A stretch of DNA of 46,156 nucleotides, from positions 1 through 46,156 of the forward strand of contig NZ_QUMK01000046.1 of the NCBI RefSeq assembly GCF_010907035.1. Reading direction: 5' to 3'. Below, in pieces: positions 26,848 to 35,716 of the stretch. This stretch comes from Rhodopseudomonas sp. BR0M22 (GTDB lineage: Bacteria; Pseudomonadota; Alphaproteobacteria; Rhizobiales; Xanthobacteraceae). The position numbers and the translations under genes were made by a program. Under the pieces are notes generated by a model, which saw only the letters and a program-made list of their open reading frames with translations, had not been told where the DNA came from and searched no databases. Within the stretch, counting starts at the first letter, position 1; each line of letters begins with the position of its first letter.

Positions 26848-28587
26848 ATGGAGCACAATACACCCCTGATTTCCACCATCGTGGCCGGCTTGGTGCTGGC
26901 ATTCGCTCTCGGTGTCGTGGCGCAGCGGCTGAAGATTTCGCCACTGGTGGGTTATCTGCTCGCCGGTGTGGTGATCGGCCCGTTCACGCCGGGCTATGTG
27001 GCCGACCAAAGTCTCGCCAACGAACTCGCCGAGATCGGCGTCATCCTGCTGATGTTCGGCGTCGGGCTGCATTTCTCGCTGAAGGATCTGCTCGAAGTGC
27101 GGGCGATCGCGATTCCTGGCGCGGTGGTGCAGATCGGAGCCGCCACCGTGCTTGGCGCCGGGCTCGGTCATGCGCTCGGCTGGCCGTTCGGCGCCGGCCT
27201 GGTGTTTGGTCTGGCGCTGTCGGTCGCAAGTACCGTGGTGCTGCTGCGCGCGCTGCAGGAGCGCCGCCTGATTGACAGCGAGCGCGGCCGTATCGCGGTC
27301 GGTTGGCTGATCGTCGAAGACATCGCGATGGTGCTGACGCTGGTGCTGCTGCCGGCGGTGGCCGGCCTGCTCAAGGGCGAGGCCACGACTGCCGACTGGC
27401 AGTCTGTGCTGTGGCCGGTGGCTCTGACGCTCGGCAAGGTGTTCGCCTTCATGGTGTTCATGCTGGTGGTCGGCCGCCGGATCATCCCTTGGATGCTGCA
27501 CTACGTGGCGCACACCGGCTCGCGCGAATTGTTTCGGCTCGCGGTGCTGGCGATCTCGCTCGGCGTCGCGTTCGGCGCCGCGGTGCTGTTCGACGTCTCG
27601 TTCGCGCTGGGCGCGTTCTTCGCCGGCATGATCCTGTCGGAGTCCGAGCTGAGCCAGCGCGCCGCCAACGAGACGCTGCCGCTGCGCGACGCCTTCGCGG
27701 TGCTGTTCTTCGTCTCGGTCGGCATGCTGGTCGATCCGGCGATCGTCATCCGCGAGCCGCTGCCGCTGCTGGTCACCGTGCTGATCATCGTGTTCGGCAA
27801 GTCGATCGCGGCGTTCCTGATCGTGCGGCTGTTCGGCCATCCCAACATGACGGCGCTGACGATCTCGGCCTCGCTGGCGCAGATCGGCGAGTTCTCCTTC
27901 ATCCTCGCCGGGCTCGGCGTCGCGCTCGGGCTGATGCCGGAGCGTGGCCGCGATCTGGTGCTGGCCGGCGCGATCATCTCGATCATGCTCAATCCGTTGA
28001 TGTTCGTGCTGCTCGACCGCGTCAGCGCCAAGGTTGCGGCGGCTGCCGAAGCCGCCAAGCAGGCGGCCACGGAGGCTGCAGCCGCCGCGGCGCCGGCGAA
28101 GCCGCGCGGCCACGTCGTGCTGGTCGGCCATGGCCGGGTCGGCTCAAATGTCAGCGCGGTGCTGCGCCGGATCGGCGCCGACATGGTGGTGATCGAGAAC
28201 GACGACGAGCGGGTGGCACGGCTTCAGCGCGAGGGCTTCACCGCCATCAACGGCAACGCCGCCGCGCAAGAGGTTCTCGACGAGGCCGAGATCGCACAGG
28301 CGCACGGCCTGCTGGTGGCTATCCCCAACGCGTTCGAAGGCGGCCAGATCGTCGCCAAGGCGCGCGCGGTCAATCCCGGCCTGTTGATCATCGCCCGCGC
28401 GCATTCGGTCGAAGAAGTCACGCATCTGCGGAGTAACGGCGCCAATCTGGTGATCATGGGCGAAGACGAAATCGCCCGCGCGATGATCGCAAGGCTCGGC
28501 GTCGATGCCGGCAGCGGCGACGCTGGCGCCGGCGGCAGTCCGATCAGCAGCTCCACCGCCCCGGCCTCGGCCGGCGCGGCGGCTTGA
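26848..28587 (+). CDS. ybaL: YbaL-like CPA2 cation:proton antiporter
   Basis: A 579-residue protein. The ATG at 26848 (MEHNTPLISTIVAGLVLAFA) is chosen because it aligns with the start of E. coli YbaL; ATG 26830 is an alternative. The motifs ISPLVGYLLAGVVIGPFTPG and EIGVILLMFGVGLHFSLKDL, plus the C-terminal TrkA-N domain with GHGRVG near 427-432, mark it as a close YbaL relative. It is an inner-membrane K+/proton-type exchanger. An Ala-rich linker (AAAAEAAKQAATEAAAAAAP-like) joins the membrane and nucleotide-binding domains. It is divergent from the other antiporter and so may share a control region. Confidence 0.93.
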   Translation: MEHNTPLISTIVAGLVLAFALGVVAQRLKISPLVGYLLAGVVIGPFTPGYVADQSLANELAEIGVILLMFGVGLHFSLKDLLEVRAIAIPGAVVQIGAATVLGAGLGHALGWPFGAGLVFGLALSVASTVVLLRALQERRLIDSERGRIAVGWLIVEDIAMVLTLVLLPAVAGLLKGEATTADWQSVLWPVALTLGKVFAFMVFMLVVGRRIIPWMLHYVAHTGSRELFRLAVLAISLGVAFGAAVLFDVSFALGAFFAGMILSESELSQRAANETLPLRDAFAVLFFVSVGMLVDPAIVIREPLPLLVTVLIIVFGKSIAAFLIVRLFGHPNMTALTISASLAQIGEFSFILAGLGVALGLMPERGRDLVLAGAIISIMLNPLMFVLLDRVSAKVAAAAEAAKQAATEAAAAAAPAKPRGHVVLVGHGRVGSNVSAVLRRIGADMVVIENDDERVARLQREGFTAINGNAAAQEVLDEAEIAQAHGLLVAIPNAFEGGQIVAKARAVNPGLLIIARAHSVEEVTHLRSNGANLVIMGEDEIARAMIARLGVDAGSGDAGAGGSPISSSTAPASAGAAA

Positions 28588-28592
28588 TCAGC

Positions 28593-28925
28593 TCACGCCG
28601 GCAGTGAGCGCGGTCCGAACAGGATCACGCTCATGCCGACCAGGCAGATCGCGGCGCCGATGACGTCCCACGGATCGGGGCGATTGCCTTCCATCGCCCA
28701 GCCCCATAGCAGCGCGCTGGCGATATAGATGCCGCCATAGGCCGCATAGGCGCGGCCGGCGAGCGGGCTGTCGGCCAGCGTCAGCAGATAAGCGAACAGC
28801 GCCAGCGCAAGCATGCCGGGGATCAGCCACAGCGGCGACTTGTCGAGCCGCAGCCAGGCCCAGAACGCAAAGCATCCGGCGATTTCCATCAACGCGGCGG
28901 CGCAGAAGGTGAGGAGTGAGGTCAT
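28593..28925 (-). CDS. YnfA-family (UPF0060) membrane protein
   Basis: A 110-residue, four-helix protein matching YnfA/UPF0060. [22 protein letters not shown] is at the start, [19 protein letters not shown] in the third helix, and [20 protein letters not shown] at the end. The family belongs to the drug/metabolite-exporter fold, but its substrate is not established. It starts at ATG 28925 without a clear ribosome-binding site. It converges on the ybaL-like gene with a 5-bp gap, downstream of icd and beyond the icd terminator. Confidence 0.93.
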   Translation of the reverse strand: MTSLLTFCAAALMEIAGCFAFWAWLRLDKSPLWLIPGMLALALFAYLLTLADSPLAGRAYAAYGGIYIASALLWGWAMEGNRPDPWDVIGAAICLVGMSVILFGPRSLPA

Positions 28926-28997
28926 GGGCGAGCGGGGTGGCTATTCTTGAACATCGATCGATACGTTGAAACGTAATCCAACAGCGCGACAAAAGAA

Positions 28998-29026
28998 AAA
29001 GGCGCGGAGGACATCCGCGCCTTTCG
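28998..29026 (-). terminator. Intrinsic terminator of icd
   Basis: The stem AAAGGCGCGGA / TCCGCGCCTTT with a 5-nt loop is followed on the minus strand by TTTCTTTTG. It lies 24 bp past the icd stop codon. Confidence 0.9.
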
Positions 29027-29047
29027 CTCGTTCAGCTTTGCGCCTGA

Positions 29048-30274
29048 TCAGGCGGCCTTGGCGTCTTCCATCGCCTTGTTGAGGTTCTGCGCGACCTTGT
29101 CGAGGAAGCCTTCGGTCGACAGCCAGCGCTGGTCGGCCCCGACCAGGAGCGCGAGGTCCTTGGTCATCGCGCCGGCTTCGACGGTGTCGACGCAGACCTT
29201 CTCGAGCAGGTCGGCGAAGCGAGCCAGCTCTTCGTTGCTGTCGAGCTTGGCGCGATGCGCGAGGCCGCGGGTCCAGGCGAAGATCGAGGCGATCGAGTTG
29301 GTCGAGGTCGCCTTGCCCTTCTGGTGTTCGCGGTAGTGGCGGGTGACGGTGCCGTGGGCGGCTTCGGCTTCCACCGTCTTGCCGTCCGGCGTCATCAGTA
29401 CCGAGGTCATCAGGCCGAGCGAGCCGTAGCCCTGCGCCACGGTGTCGGACTGCACGTCGCCGTCGTAGTTCTTACAGGCCCAGACGTAGCCGCCCGACCA
29501 CTTCAGCGCCGAGGCGACCATGTCGTCGATCAGGCGGTGCTCGTAGGTCAGGCCCTTGGCGTCGTATTCCTTCTTGAACTCGGCGTCGAAGATCTCCTGG
29601 AAAATGTCCTTGAAGCGCCCATCATAGACTTTCATGATGGTGTTCTTGGTCGACAAATAGACCGGGTAGTTGCGCATCAGGCCGTAGTTCAGCGAGGCGC
29701 GGGCGAAGTCCTTGATCGACTCGTCGAGGTTGTACATCGACATCGCGACGCCGGCGCCGGGCGCCTTGAAGACTTCGCGCTCGATCACCGAGCCGTCCTC
29801 GCCGACGAACTTCATCGTCAGCGTGCCCGGGCCGGGGAACTTGATGTCGGTCGCGCGATACTGGTCGCCGTAGGCGTGGCGGCCGATCACGATCGGCTTG
29901 GTCCAGCCCGGCACCAGCCGCGGCACGTTCTTGCAGATGATCGGCTCGCGGAAGATCACGCCGCCGAGGATGTTGCGGATGGTGCCGTTCGGCGACTTCC
30001 ACATGCTCTTGAGGCCGAACTCCTTCACCCGCGCTTCGTCCGGGGTGATGGTGGCGCACTTCACGCCGACGCCGACCTGCTTGATGGCGTTGGCCGCATC
30101 GATGGTGACCTGATCGTCGGTCTTGTCGCGGTGCTCCATCCCGAGGTCGAAATACATCAGCTCGACATCAAGGAACGGGGTGATGAGCTTGTCCTTGATC
30201 ATCTGCCATATGATCCTGGTCATCTCGTCACCGTCGAGTTCCACGACGGGATTCTTCACCTTGATTTTCGCCAT
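29048..30274 (-). CDS. icd: Isocitrate dehydrogenase, NADP-dependent (eukaryotic type)
   Basis: A 408-residue enzyme converting isocitrate to 2-oxoglutarate and CO2 with NADP. The sequence is of the type II, eukaryote-like homodimeric class: [19 protein letters not shown] at the start, [18 protein letters not shown] with the substrate-binding Ser/Asn/Arg, and [26 protein letters not shown] at the cofactor side. It is normal in length. It is a single gene with its own terminator and would feed the TCA cycle with fumarase and supply NADPH. Confidence 0.97.
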   Translation of the reverse strand: MAKIKVKNPVVELDGDEMTRIIWQMIKDKLITPFLDVELMYFDLGMEHRDKTDDQVTIDAANAIKQVGVGVKCATITPDEARVKEFGLKSMWKSPNGTIRNILGGVIFREPIICKNVPRLVPGWTKPIVIGRHAYGDQYRATDIKFPGPGTLTMKFVGEDGSVIEREVFKAPGAGVAMSMYNLDESIKDFARASLNYGLMRNYPVYLSTKNTIMKVYDGRFKDIFQEIFDAEFKKEYDAKGLTYEHRLIDDMVASALKWSGGYVWACKNYDGDVQSDTVAQGYGSLGLMTSVLMTPDGKTVEAEAAHGTVTRHYREHQKGKATSTNSIASIFAWTRGLAHRAKLDSNEELARFADLLEKVCVDTVEAGAMTKDLALLVGADQRWLSTEGFLDKVAQNLNKAMEDAKAA

Positions 30275-30665
30275 GCGGGATCGGGCCTTCTTGTGATTCT
30301 GCGCTTCAAAGGGGCGGGAATTGGACTAAAGCCGCGCCCGCTATAGCACCGCGCCGGACGGGCCGAAAGGCGAATGCGGAAGCAATTTGGACGGATTCGC
30401 AGCGCGGCTCCGCATGGCTCCGCACCGCCGCGGCCCCGAGCACCGCTACGGCCGGCGGCGGGGTGGGGGCGTGCTGTGTCAGGCGCACGTCACAGCGGTT
30501 CAAACCGGCCGGCAAATCCGCTATTTGCTTGAGAAATCGCCGCCGCCTTGGCAACGGAAGGGCGCGGCGGCCGCCGCTGTCCGGCCCGTGCGCCGCGGCT
30601 TTCCCCATTTCCTCCGGCGCCGCCTCGGATCACTCCGAGGCCGCCCGCTCTGAAAGACCTTGCCC
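30275..30665. other. Divergent intergenic region, icd / trmJ-like
   Basis: About 390 bases that must hold both promoters. I see no RNA gene, repeat or known operator. It is GC-rich with homopurine/pyrimidine runs near 30540-30650. Confidence 0.5.
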
Positions 30666-31865
30666 ATGTCCGGTTCCGGCACCGACCGATCCAAGCCCCC
30701 GGCCGCGCTCGACGGCCCGGTGGTGATTCTGGTCGAGCCGCAGCTCGGCGAGAATATTGGGATGTGCGCGCGCGCGATGGGCAATTTCGGCCTGACCCGG
30801 CTGCGGCTGGTGAAGCCGCGCGACGGCTGGCCGAACATCGCCGCGACGCGCGCCTCCGCCGGCGCCGATCACATCCTGAATGCGGTGGAGCTGTTCGACA
30901 GCGTCGAGGACGCGGTGGCCGATTGCGCGCTGCTGTTCGCCACCACCGCCCGTGCCCACGACCAAGCCAAGCCGGTGCGCGCGCCCGAGGCCGCTGCGCA
31001 GGAGATCGTCGCCTCGATCGCGACCGGCGTTACCGCCGGCATCCTGTTCGGCCGCGAGCGCCACGGCCTCGAGAACGACGAGGTCGCGCTCGCCAACCGC
31101 ATCGTCACCTTCCCGGTCAACCCGGCGTTCGCCTCGCTGAATCTCGCCCAGGCGGTGCTGCTGATGGGGTACGAATGGTTCAAGCACGCCACGGGGGGCG
31201 CGCTGCCGTTCACGATGCCGGAGCGCTCCGAGCCGGCGTCGCAGCACCAGATGCAGGCGTTCTTCGACAACCTCGTGGCCGAGCTCGACCGCGTCGAGTT
31301 CCTCCGCCCGCCGGAGAAGCGCGACACCATGCTGGTGAACCTGCGCAACATCTTCACCCGGATGGATCCGACCAAGCAGGACATCCACACCCTGCACGGC
31401 GCCATCATGGCGATCGCCGAGGGCCGCAAGGGCCCGGCCAAGGGCGGCGTGCTCGACGGCGAACAGGCGACGAGGCTGCGCGCGCTGCTGGCCGAGCGCG
31501 CAGCGGCCGGCGGCCCCGACGCCGAAGGCGGCTCGCTGCGCGGGCTCGCCCGCATGCTCCGCCGCAACCCGACCGACGCCGAGCGGCTGCTGTGGGAACA
31601 TCTGCGCAAGGACCGCCGCTTCGCCGGCACCTTCAAGCGCCAGACCCCGGTCGGCCGCCACATTCCGGACTTCGTCTCGTTCCCGCACCGCATCGCGATC
31701 GAGCTGGTCAATCCGGATGAGAGCGACGCGATCGTGCGCGACCGGGCGATGCGCAAGGCGTGGCTGGAAGCGCGCGACTATCGGGTCGCGCTGGTCGCGG
31801 CGACCGACGTCACGGGCGACATCGCCGCCGTGCTGGCGCGGCTGGAAGCGGTGCTGGCGGCGTAG
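30666..31865 (+). CDS. TrmJ-like tRNA 2'-O-methyltransferase fused to a DUF559 domain
   Basis: A 399-residue two-domain protein. Residues 15-250 are a SPOUT RNA methyltransferase of the TrmJ group: EPQLGENIGMCARAMGNFG, GILFGRERHGLENDEVALAN, and the knot-forming NPAFASLNLAQAVLLMGYEW. Relatives methylate the ribose of tRNA position 32. Residues 292-395 are a DUF559 domain of the Vsr/PD-(D/E)XK nuclease type: NPTDAERLLWEHLRKDRRFA, then VGRHIPDFVSF and IAIELVNPDE. The usual ELDGxxH motif after the second strand is changed to ELVNPDE, so nuclease activity is doubtful. The ATG at 30666 is preferred to an upstream TTG at 30660. The pairing of domains is the odd feature. Confidence 0.88.
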   Translation: MSGSGTDRSKPPAALDGPVVILVEPQLGENIGMCARAMGNFGLTRLRLVKPRDGWPNIAATRASAGADHILNAVELFDSVEDAVADCALLFATTARAHDQAKPVRAPEAAAQEIVASIATGVTAGILFGRERHGLENDEVALANRIVTFPVNPAFASLNLAQAVLLMGYEWFKHATGGALPFTMPERSEPASQHQMQAFFDNLVAELDRVEFLRPPEKRDTMLVNLRNIFTRMDPTKQDIHTLHGAIMAIAEGRKGPAKGGVLDGEQATRLRALLAERAAAGGPDAEGGSLRGLARMLRRNPTDAERLLWEHLRKDRRFAGTFKRQTPVGRHIPDFVSFPHRIAIELVNPDESDAIVRDRAMRKAWLEARDYRVALVAATDVTGDIAAVLARLEAVLAA

Positions 31866-32045
31866 GGCTCACCGCGGGTTAAAGGGCTTACCTCGGGTTA
31901 AGTATGCGGCGGACAATGCGTCCGGTCTCCGAACCGGCGACGCATTGGTAACGTATTTGTTCGAGCAATGCGTTTGCAGCGATGGAGAGCCCCTGCGAGG
32001 GGCGCCCGCGCAACTGCGACAAGGGCTCCGACCTTGATACGAGAC

Positions 32046-33038
32046 ATGCCAGATCGTGGACACGACGGACCCCGGCAGCCGCCCCCGTCCGAGCCGCTGT
32101 GCCAGGCGACCTTGTGCGAATGCCTCAACGAAAACGCGCTGCTCGCCAAATATGCGATCGACCGGATCGCCGACATGATCATCTGGCTCGACGAGCATGG
32201 GCGGGTGCTGTTCGTCAACGCGGCCGCGACCAAGCTGCTCGGCTACTCGCAGGCCGAGTTCCTGTCGATGACGGTGCTTGATCTCGATCCGCTGTTCGAC
32301 GCCGACATCTGGCGCGACCATTGGCGCGAGGTCGAGTCCCGCGGCTCGTTCACGCTCGAAACCGTCAACCGCACCAAGGACGGCGTCGACGTTGCGGTCG
32401 AGGTCACGGTCAACTTCGTCGAGTATCTGGGCCGCAAGATGAACTGCTCGATCGTTCGCGACATCACCGAACGCAAGCGGGCCGCCGAACAGCTCGCGGA
32501 GATGCACCGCAAACTGGTGCAGACCAATCTCACCGACGAGTTGACGGCGATCGCAAACCGCCGGCGTTTCGACGGCGTGCTCTCGACCAGCTACGCCACG
32601 CACACGCGGTCCGGCGCCCCGCTGTCGCTGATCCTGCTCGATATCGACCACTTCAAGGCCTTCAACGACCGCTACGGGCATCTGCAGGGCGATCGATGCC
32701 TGCAGCGCATCGCGGAAGTGATCGACAGGCGGATGTTCAGGCCCGCCGATCTGGCGGCGCGCTGGGGCGGCGAGGAGTTCGTCTGCATCCTGCCGGACAC
32801 CGACGAGGCCGGCGCGCTGGCGGTCGCGACGGCGCTTCGCGAGGCGATCCTCGATCTGGCAATCCCGCATGAAGCGTCGCCGATCGCGCGCGTCGTCACC
32901 GCGAGTTTCGGCGTCGTCACCGCGATTTGCCTGCCCGACAAGACGGCGCACAGTCTGTTCGAGACGGCGGATGCGTTGCTTTACGAGGCGAAAAATCTGG
33001 GACGAAACCGCATCGTCCAATCTCCCTCGCGCGGCTAG
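32046..33038 (+). CDS. PAS-GGDEF diguanylate cyclase
   Basis: A 330-residue cytoplasmic signalling enzyme. A PAS sensor domain at about 35-140 (ADMIIWLDEHGRVLFVNAAA ... IVRDITERKR) is joined by a short helix to a GGDEF domain at 160-325. The active-site motif is GGEEF at 241-245, and the product-inhibition site RxxD (Arg232-Asp235) lies five residues before it. Both are intact, so it should make cyclic di-GMP under feedback control. The signal sensed by the PAS domain is unknown; no membrane segment is present. An earlier in-frame ATG at 31968 gives a basic extension without PAS similarity. Confidence 0.93.
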   Translation: MPDRGHDGPRQPPPSEPLCQATLCECLNENALLAKYAIDRIADMIIWLDEHGRVLFVNAAATKLLGYSQAEFLSMTVLDLDPLFDADIWRDHWREVESRGSFTLETVNRTKDGVDVAVEVTVNFVEYLGRKMNCSIVRDITERKRAAEQLAEMHRKLVQTNLTDELTAIANRRRFDGVLSTSYATHTRSGAPLSLILLDIDHFKAFNDRYGHLQGDRCLQRIAEVIDRRMFRPADLAARWGGEEFVCILPDTDEAGALAVATALREAILDLAIPHEASPIARVVTASFGVVTAICLPDKTAHSLFETADALLYEAKNLGRNRIVQSPSRG

Positions 33039-33131
33039 CGGAGCGATCCGCCCGGATTGACTTGCGCCACATCCCGCGATTGGCTGGCTTGCAGGCGGCG
33101 ATGCGCCGCGCTCGAGTTGGGGGGAGGAAAA

Positions 33132-33533
33132 ATGCGACAGCTCTCGATCCGTCGCCGCGCGTTCGGCGTTGCGGTGCTGGCCGCGCTAGGCGCCGCCATG
33201 AGCGGCACCACCGTTCGCGCCGACGATGTCGGCGGCACCTGGCTGCGCGACACCGGCGCCTCCAAGGTGAAGTTCGCGCCCTGCGGCGGGGCGGTGTGCG
33301 GCACACTGGTCTGGATCAAGCCGGGTGTCGAGACCCCCGCCAAGGTCGGCCAGAAGGTGTTCTTCGACATGAAGCCCACCGGGCCGAACGCCTGGGCCGG
33401 TAGCGCCTTCAATCCCGAGGACGGCAAGACCTACACCGGCAAGATGAATCTCTCCGGCGGCACGCTGACCACCCAGGGCTGCGCGATGGGCGGCCTGATC
33501 TGCAAATCCTCGACCTGGACGCGGGCGAACTGA
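33132..33533 (+). CDS. DUF2147-family exported protein
   Basis: A 133-residue protein with a twin-Arg-like basic start (MRQLSIRRRAFGVAVLAALG) and a signal peptide ending near residue 30. The mature part shows the DUF2147 pattern: GTWLRDTGASKVKFAPCGGAVCGTLVW, then AWAGSAFNPEDGKTYTGKMNLSGG and GLICKSSTWTR, with paired cysteines likely forming disulfides. The family is periplasmic, beta-barrel-like and of unknown role. GGGAGG lies before the ATG. The next gene starts at the base after its stop codon. Confidence 0.92.
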   Translation: MRQLSIRRRAFGVAVLAALGAAMSGTTVRADDVGGTWLRDTGASKVKFAPCGGAVCGTLVWIKPGVETPAKVGQKVFFDMKPTGPNAWAGSAFNPEDGKTYTGKMNLSGGTLTTQGCAMGGLICKSSTWTRAN

Positions 33534-34067
33534 GTGGAGGCGCGCCAGCAAGGTCTGGAGAGCTTGCCCAAGGTCATCTTGCCTGATGTTCTGCAGCGCG
33601 GGCTCAGAGTCGTGTTCTGCGGCACCGCCGCCGGCCGTGCATCGGAGAAGGCGCAAAGCTACTATGCGCACGGCCGGAACAAGTTCTGGAGCGTCCTCAG
33701 CGAAACGGGCCTGACGGATCGAAAGCTGGCGCCGCACGAGTTTCGCGAGGTGACGAGATTCGGCATCGGCCTCACGGACCTGTGCAAGGATGTCGCCGGC
33801 AGCGATCATGAGGTTCGGCCGCGGCCGGAACACCGAGTCGTCCTCAGACGTAAGATCGAAGAGAACCGGCCCGACTTTCTCGCCTTCACCAGTCTGGAAG
33901 CTGCGAAGCGGTTCGTCGGTCGCAGGGTCGGCCTCGGCCGTTACGAGGAGAGCATCGGAACGACATCGATCTATGTGCTGCCATCGACCTCGCCGATGGC
34001 GGATTGGAATTGGATGGCGAACAAGATCCACTGGTGGGAGTTTGCCGAACGGGTCCGCGCCTCTTGA
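33534..34067 (+). CDS. Uracil-DNA glycosylase superfamily protein (TDG/Mug-like)
   Basis: A 177-residue protein starting at GTG 33534, directly after the DUF2147 stop. It has the UDG-fold signatures VVFCGTAAGRAS (residues 26-37), then SYYAHGRNKFWSVL, the central TRFGIGLTDLCK, and a C-terminal YVLPSTSPMADWNW loop. This is the rhizobial mismatch-specific thymine/uracil glycosylase type, removing U or T from mispairs for base-excision repair. The catalytic Asn of E. coli Mug (GINPG) is not present; the motif is GTAAG, as I recall for this subgroup. It may be co-translated with the exported protein by chance of spacing only. Confidence 0.85.
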   Translation: MEARQQGLESLPKVILPDVLQRGLRVVFCGTAAGRASEKAQSYYAHGRNKFWSVLSETGLTDRKLAPHEFREVTRFGIGLTDLCKDVAGSDHEVRPRPEHRVVLRRKIEENRPDFLAFTSLEAAKRFVGRRVGLGRYEESIGTTSIYVLPSTSPMADWNWMANKIHWWEFAERVRAS

Positions 34068-34127
34068 TCGAGAAGCGTTGTGTCGCTGCGTCAGGTCGCC
34101 CTCCGGCGACCGTCTATGGAGTTTAAC

Positions 34128-34610
34128 TTGAGCGTCGCTTTCACCAAGGAAGACAGTGCCGAGACCGCCTCGGAGACCGTGCTGCCGGATCGGCCGATCT
34201 CGCCGCATCCGAATCTCGTCACCGCAGCCGGGCTGGCGGCGCTGGAGGCGCAGTTGGCGCAAGCCCGCGCCGCGCTCGAAGCCGCTGGTGCGATCGAGGA
34301 CGTCAACGAACGCCGCCGCGCCGAAGCCATCCCGCTGCGTGATGCCCGTTACTACGCAGCACGGGTGCGTAGCGCACAGGTGATGCCAGATCCGCCCTCA
34401 ACCGACGAGATCGCGTTCGGCTCCACCGTCACCTTCCGCCGCGCCGACGGCCGCGTCCAAACCTACCGCATCGTCGGCGAAGACGAAGCCGACCCGAAGC
34501 AGGGCACGATCTCGTTCGTGTCGCCGGTGGCACGGCTGCTGATGGGCAAGAGCGTCGGCGACGTGGTGGGGAAGGGCGCGCAGGAGTTGGAGGTAGTTGG
34601 GGTGGGATAG
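34128..34610 (+). CDS. GreA/GreB-family transcript cleavage factor
   Basis: A 160-residue protein. TTG 34128 is chosen over ATG 34116 because GGAG lies 6 bp before it and the encoded MSVAFTKEDSAETASE matches the start I know for this family in Bradyrhizobium relatives. The coiled coil (residues 30-80: LAALEAQLAQARAALEAAGA) and the FKBP-like C-terminal domain (AFGSTVTFRRADGRVQTYRI; EADPKQGTISFVSPVARLLM; GKSVGDVV) are present. Such proteins act in the RNA polymerase secondary channel to restart backtracked complexes. This is probably an accessory paralogue of the main GreA. Confidence 0.88.
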   Translation: MSVAFTKEDSAETASETVLPDRPISPHPNLVTAAGLAALEAQLAQARAALEAAGAIEDVNERRRAEAIPLRDARYYAARVRSAQVMPDPPSTDEIAFGSTVTFRRADGRVQTYRIVGEDEADPKQGTISFVSPVARLLMGKSVGDVVGKGAQELEVVGVG

Positions 34611-34635
34611 GGAATTGTGTCGCTCGCGGCCAAGG

Positions 34636-35130
34636 TCATCTATTTCGCAGTGCTTTCGAGCCAAGACCGACAATAAATGTGAAGAGACTGAGTAATCCAA
34701 CTACGAGCACGAAGCCAATAAGCGCAAACGATACTCCTGAGAATGAAAATTGCAGCGCAGGGGTGAAATTTTCATAGGTTTTGCGCGCAAGAGGCTCATC
34801 ATAGTTGACCGCAAACTCAAAGAGCGAGGCGGTACGGATGCCTTTGTTGAACAATTCTTGTTGTTTGTTCAACGTAGCGAGTCGCGAGATGTTCTCGTTC
34901 ATACGCTGCGACTGATCCCTAATCAGCCGCTCGGGGTTTTGCTTCATCAGATGAAGCGCTTCCGTTCTTTCGTAGCCCGAGCGACGAGAGTCTTCGTCGA
35001 AGTGCCTCACAATTCTCGTGAGTTCGTCAGAGGCTCCTCCAATTCGTTGTTGATACTGGAGAAGAAATTCCGGAATCTGTGCTGCAAATACTGCTGCCAG
35101 AAGGGAAGTCGCGATGATTGCTACTCTCAC
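34636..35130 (-). CDS. DUF2937-family membrane protein
   Basis: A 164-residue protein. A hydrophobic N-terminal segment (VAIIATSLLAAVFAAQIPEF) is followed by the family signature QIPEFLLQYQQRIGGASDEL, a long charged helix (residues 40-110) and a C-terminal membrane segment FALIGFVLVVGLLSLFTFIV. The charged part lies in the periplasm or cytoplasm between two membrane anchors. Base composition is clearly lower in GC than the flanking genes, suggesting recent acquisition or weak codon selection. It marks the left edge of the accessory stretch. Function unknown. Confidence 0.82.
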   Translation of the reverse strand: MRVAIIATSLLAAVFAAQIPEFLLQYQQRIGGASDELTRIVRHFDEDSRRSGYERTEALHLMKQNPERLIRDQSQRMNENISRLATLNKQQELFNKGIRTASLFEFAVNYDEPLARKTYENFTPALQFSFSGVSFALIGFVLVVGLLSLFTFIVGLGSKALRNR

Positions 35131-35268
35131 GAAAGGACTCCGTGGTTGGAGTGTTTGCTATGGAGCAGTGGCTATAGCTAGGCTCTAAAATTAGTAGATT
35201 CGTGAGGCTTGCAGCATTGTAAGTGGTGGTTTGTGGAAAAGGTGGTTCTTGCTGGCAGTGGGCACCGT

Positions 35269-35592
35269 ATGGGTTCGGTTATTCCAAATACTGTGTCTTG
35301 GATAAGGCGACGAAGTCACGAGCGACGAGCAAAGTCTGGTCGCACGATTTTCGTTCGTGAGACTTGGGTCTTTCGCCCTGGAGGAGTCAATCGCGGAAAG
35401 TATCGTCATCCCTGTCCGGTTTGTGGGGGGCAGGTTACCAGTGTCCAGATGCCGAATGGAGGTTGGGCGCACTTCGAAGCCGGAAAGGGACTCGGGGGCA
35501 TCAAGCACCCATGCTTTCATCGCGGAGAAAATCTGAGCAGACGACGCGACAATGAAACGCGGGATTTATTTGAAGAACTCCCGCGTAAGTAG
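35269..35592 (+). CDS. Hypothetical protein with a zinc-ribbon-like motif (107 aa)
   Basis: Residues 45-90 carry HPCPVCGGQVTSVQMPNGGW followed by KHPCFHRGE, a Cys/His pattern compatible with a single zinc site. The N-terminal part is basic (SWIRRRSHERRAKSGR). I recall short proteins with the same CPVCG...MPNGGWAHFE signature in rhizobia, all uncharacterised. The start is uncertain: ATG 35269 has no good ribosome-binding site, and an earlier GTG-type start near 35209 is possible. GC is lower than average, as in the neighbouring leftward gene. Confidence 0.6.
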   Translation: MGSVIPNTVSWIRRRSHERRAKSGRTIFVRETWVFRPGGVNRGKYRHPCPVCGGQVTSVQMPNGGWAHFEAGKGLGGIKHPCFHRGENLSRRRDNETRDLFEELPRK

Positions 35593-35621
35593 GCAATAGC
35601 GGAAGCCCGGTGTTCGCGAGC

Positions 35622-35694
35622 GTAGCCCGGGTGAGCGCAGCGATACCCGGGGAGGATCGGTACCCCTACCTGTCGCTCCGCTCATGCAGGCTAC
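35622..35694. repeat. Inverted repeat, family C (GTAGCCCG type), copy 1
   Basis: GTAGCCCGGGTGAGCGCAGC...CCCGGGG on the left and CTGTCGCTCCGCTCATGCAG with GCTAC on the right. This is a diverged copy of the perfect element at 40227-40304. Confidence 0.75.
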
Positions 35695-35716
35695 ACTGAA
35701 CGGCGACCTCACGCCC

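Noticed and set aside
26671-28131. Leftward open frame opposite the ybaL-like gene
   Set aside because: Charged low-complexity translation typical of a mirrored GC-rich frame; the sense gene is certain.
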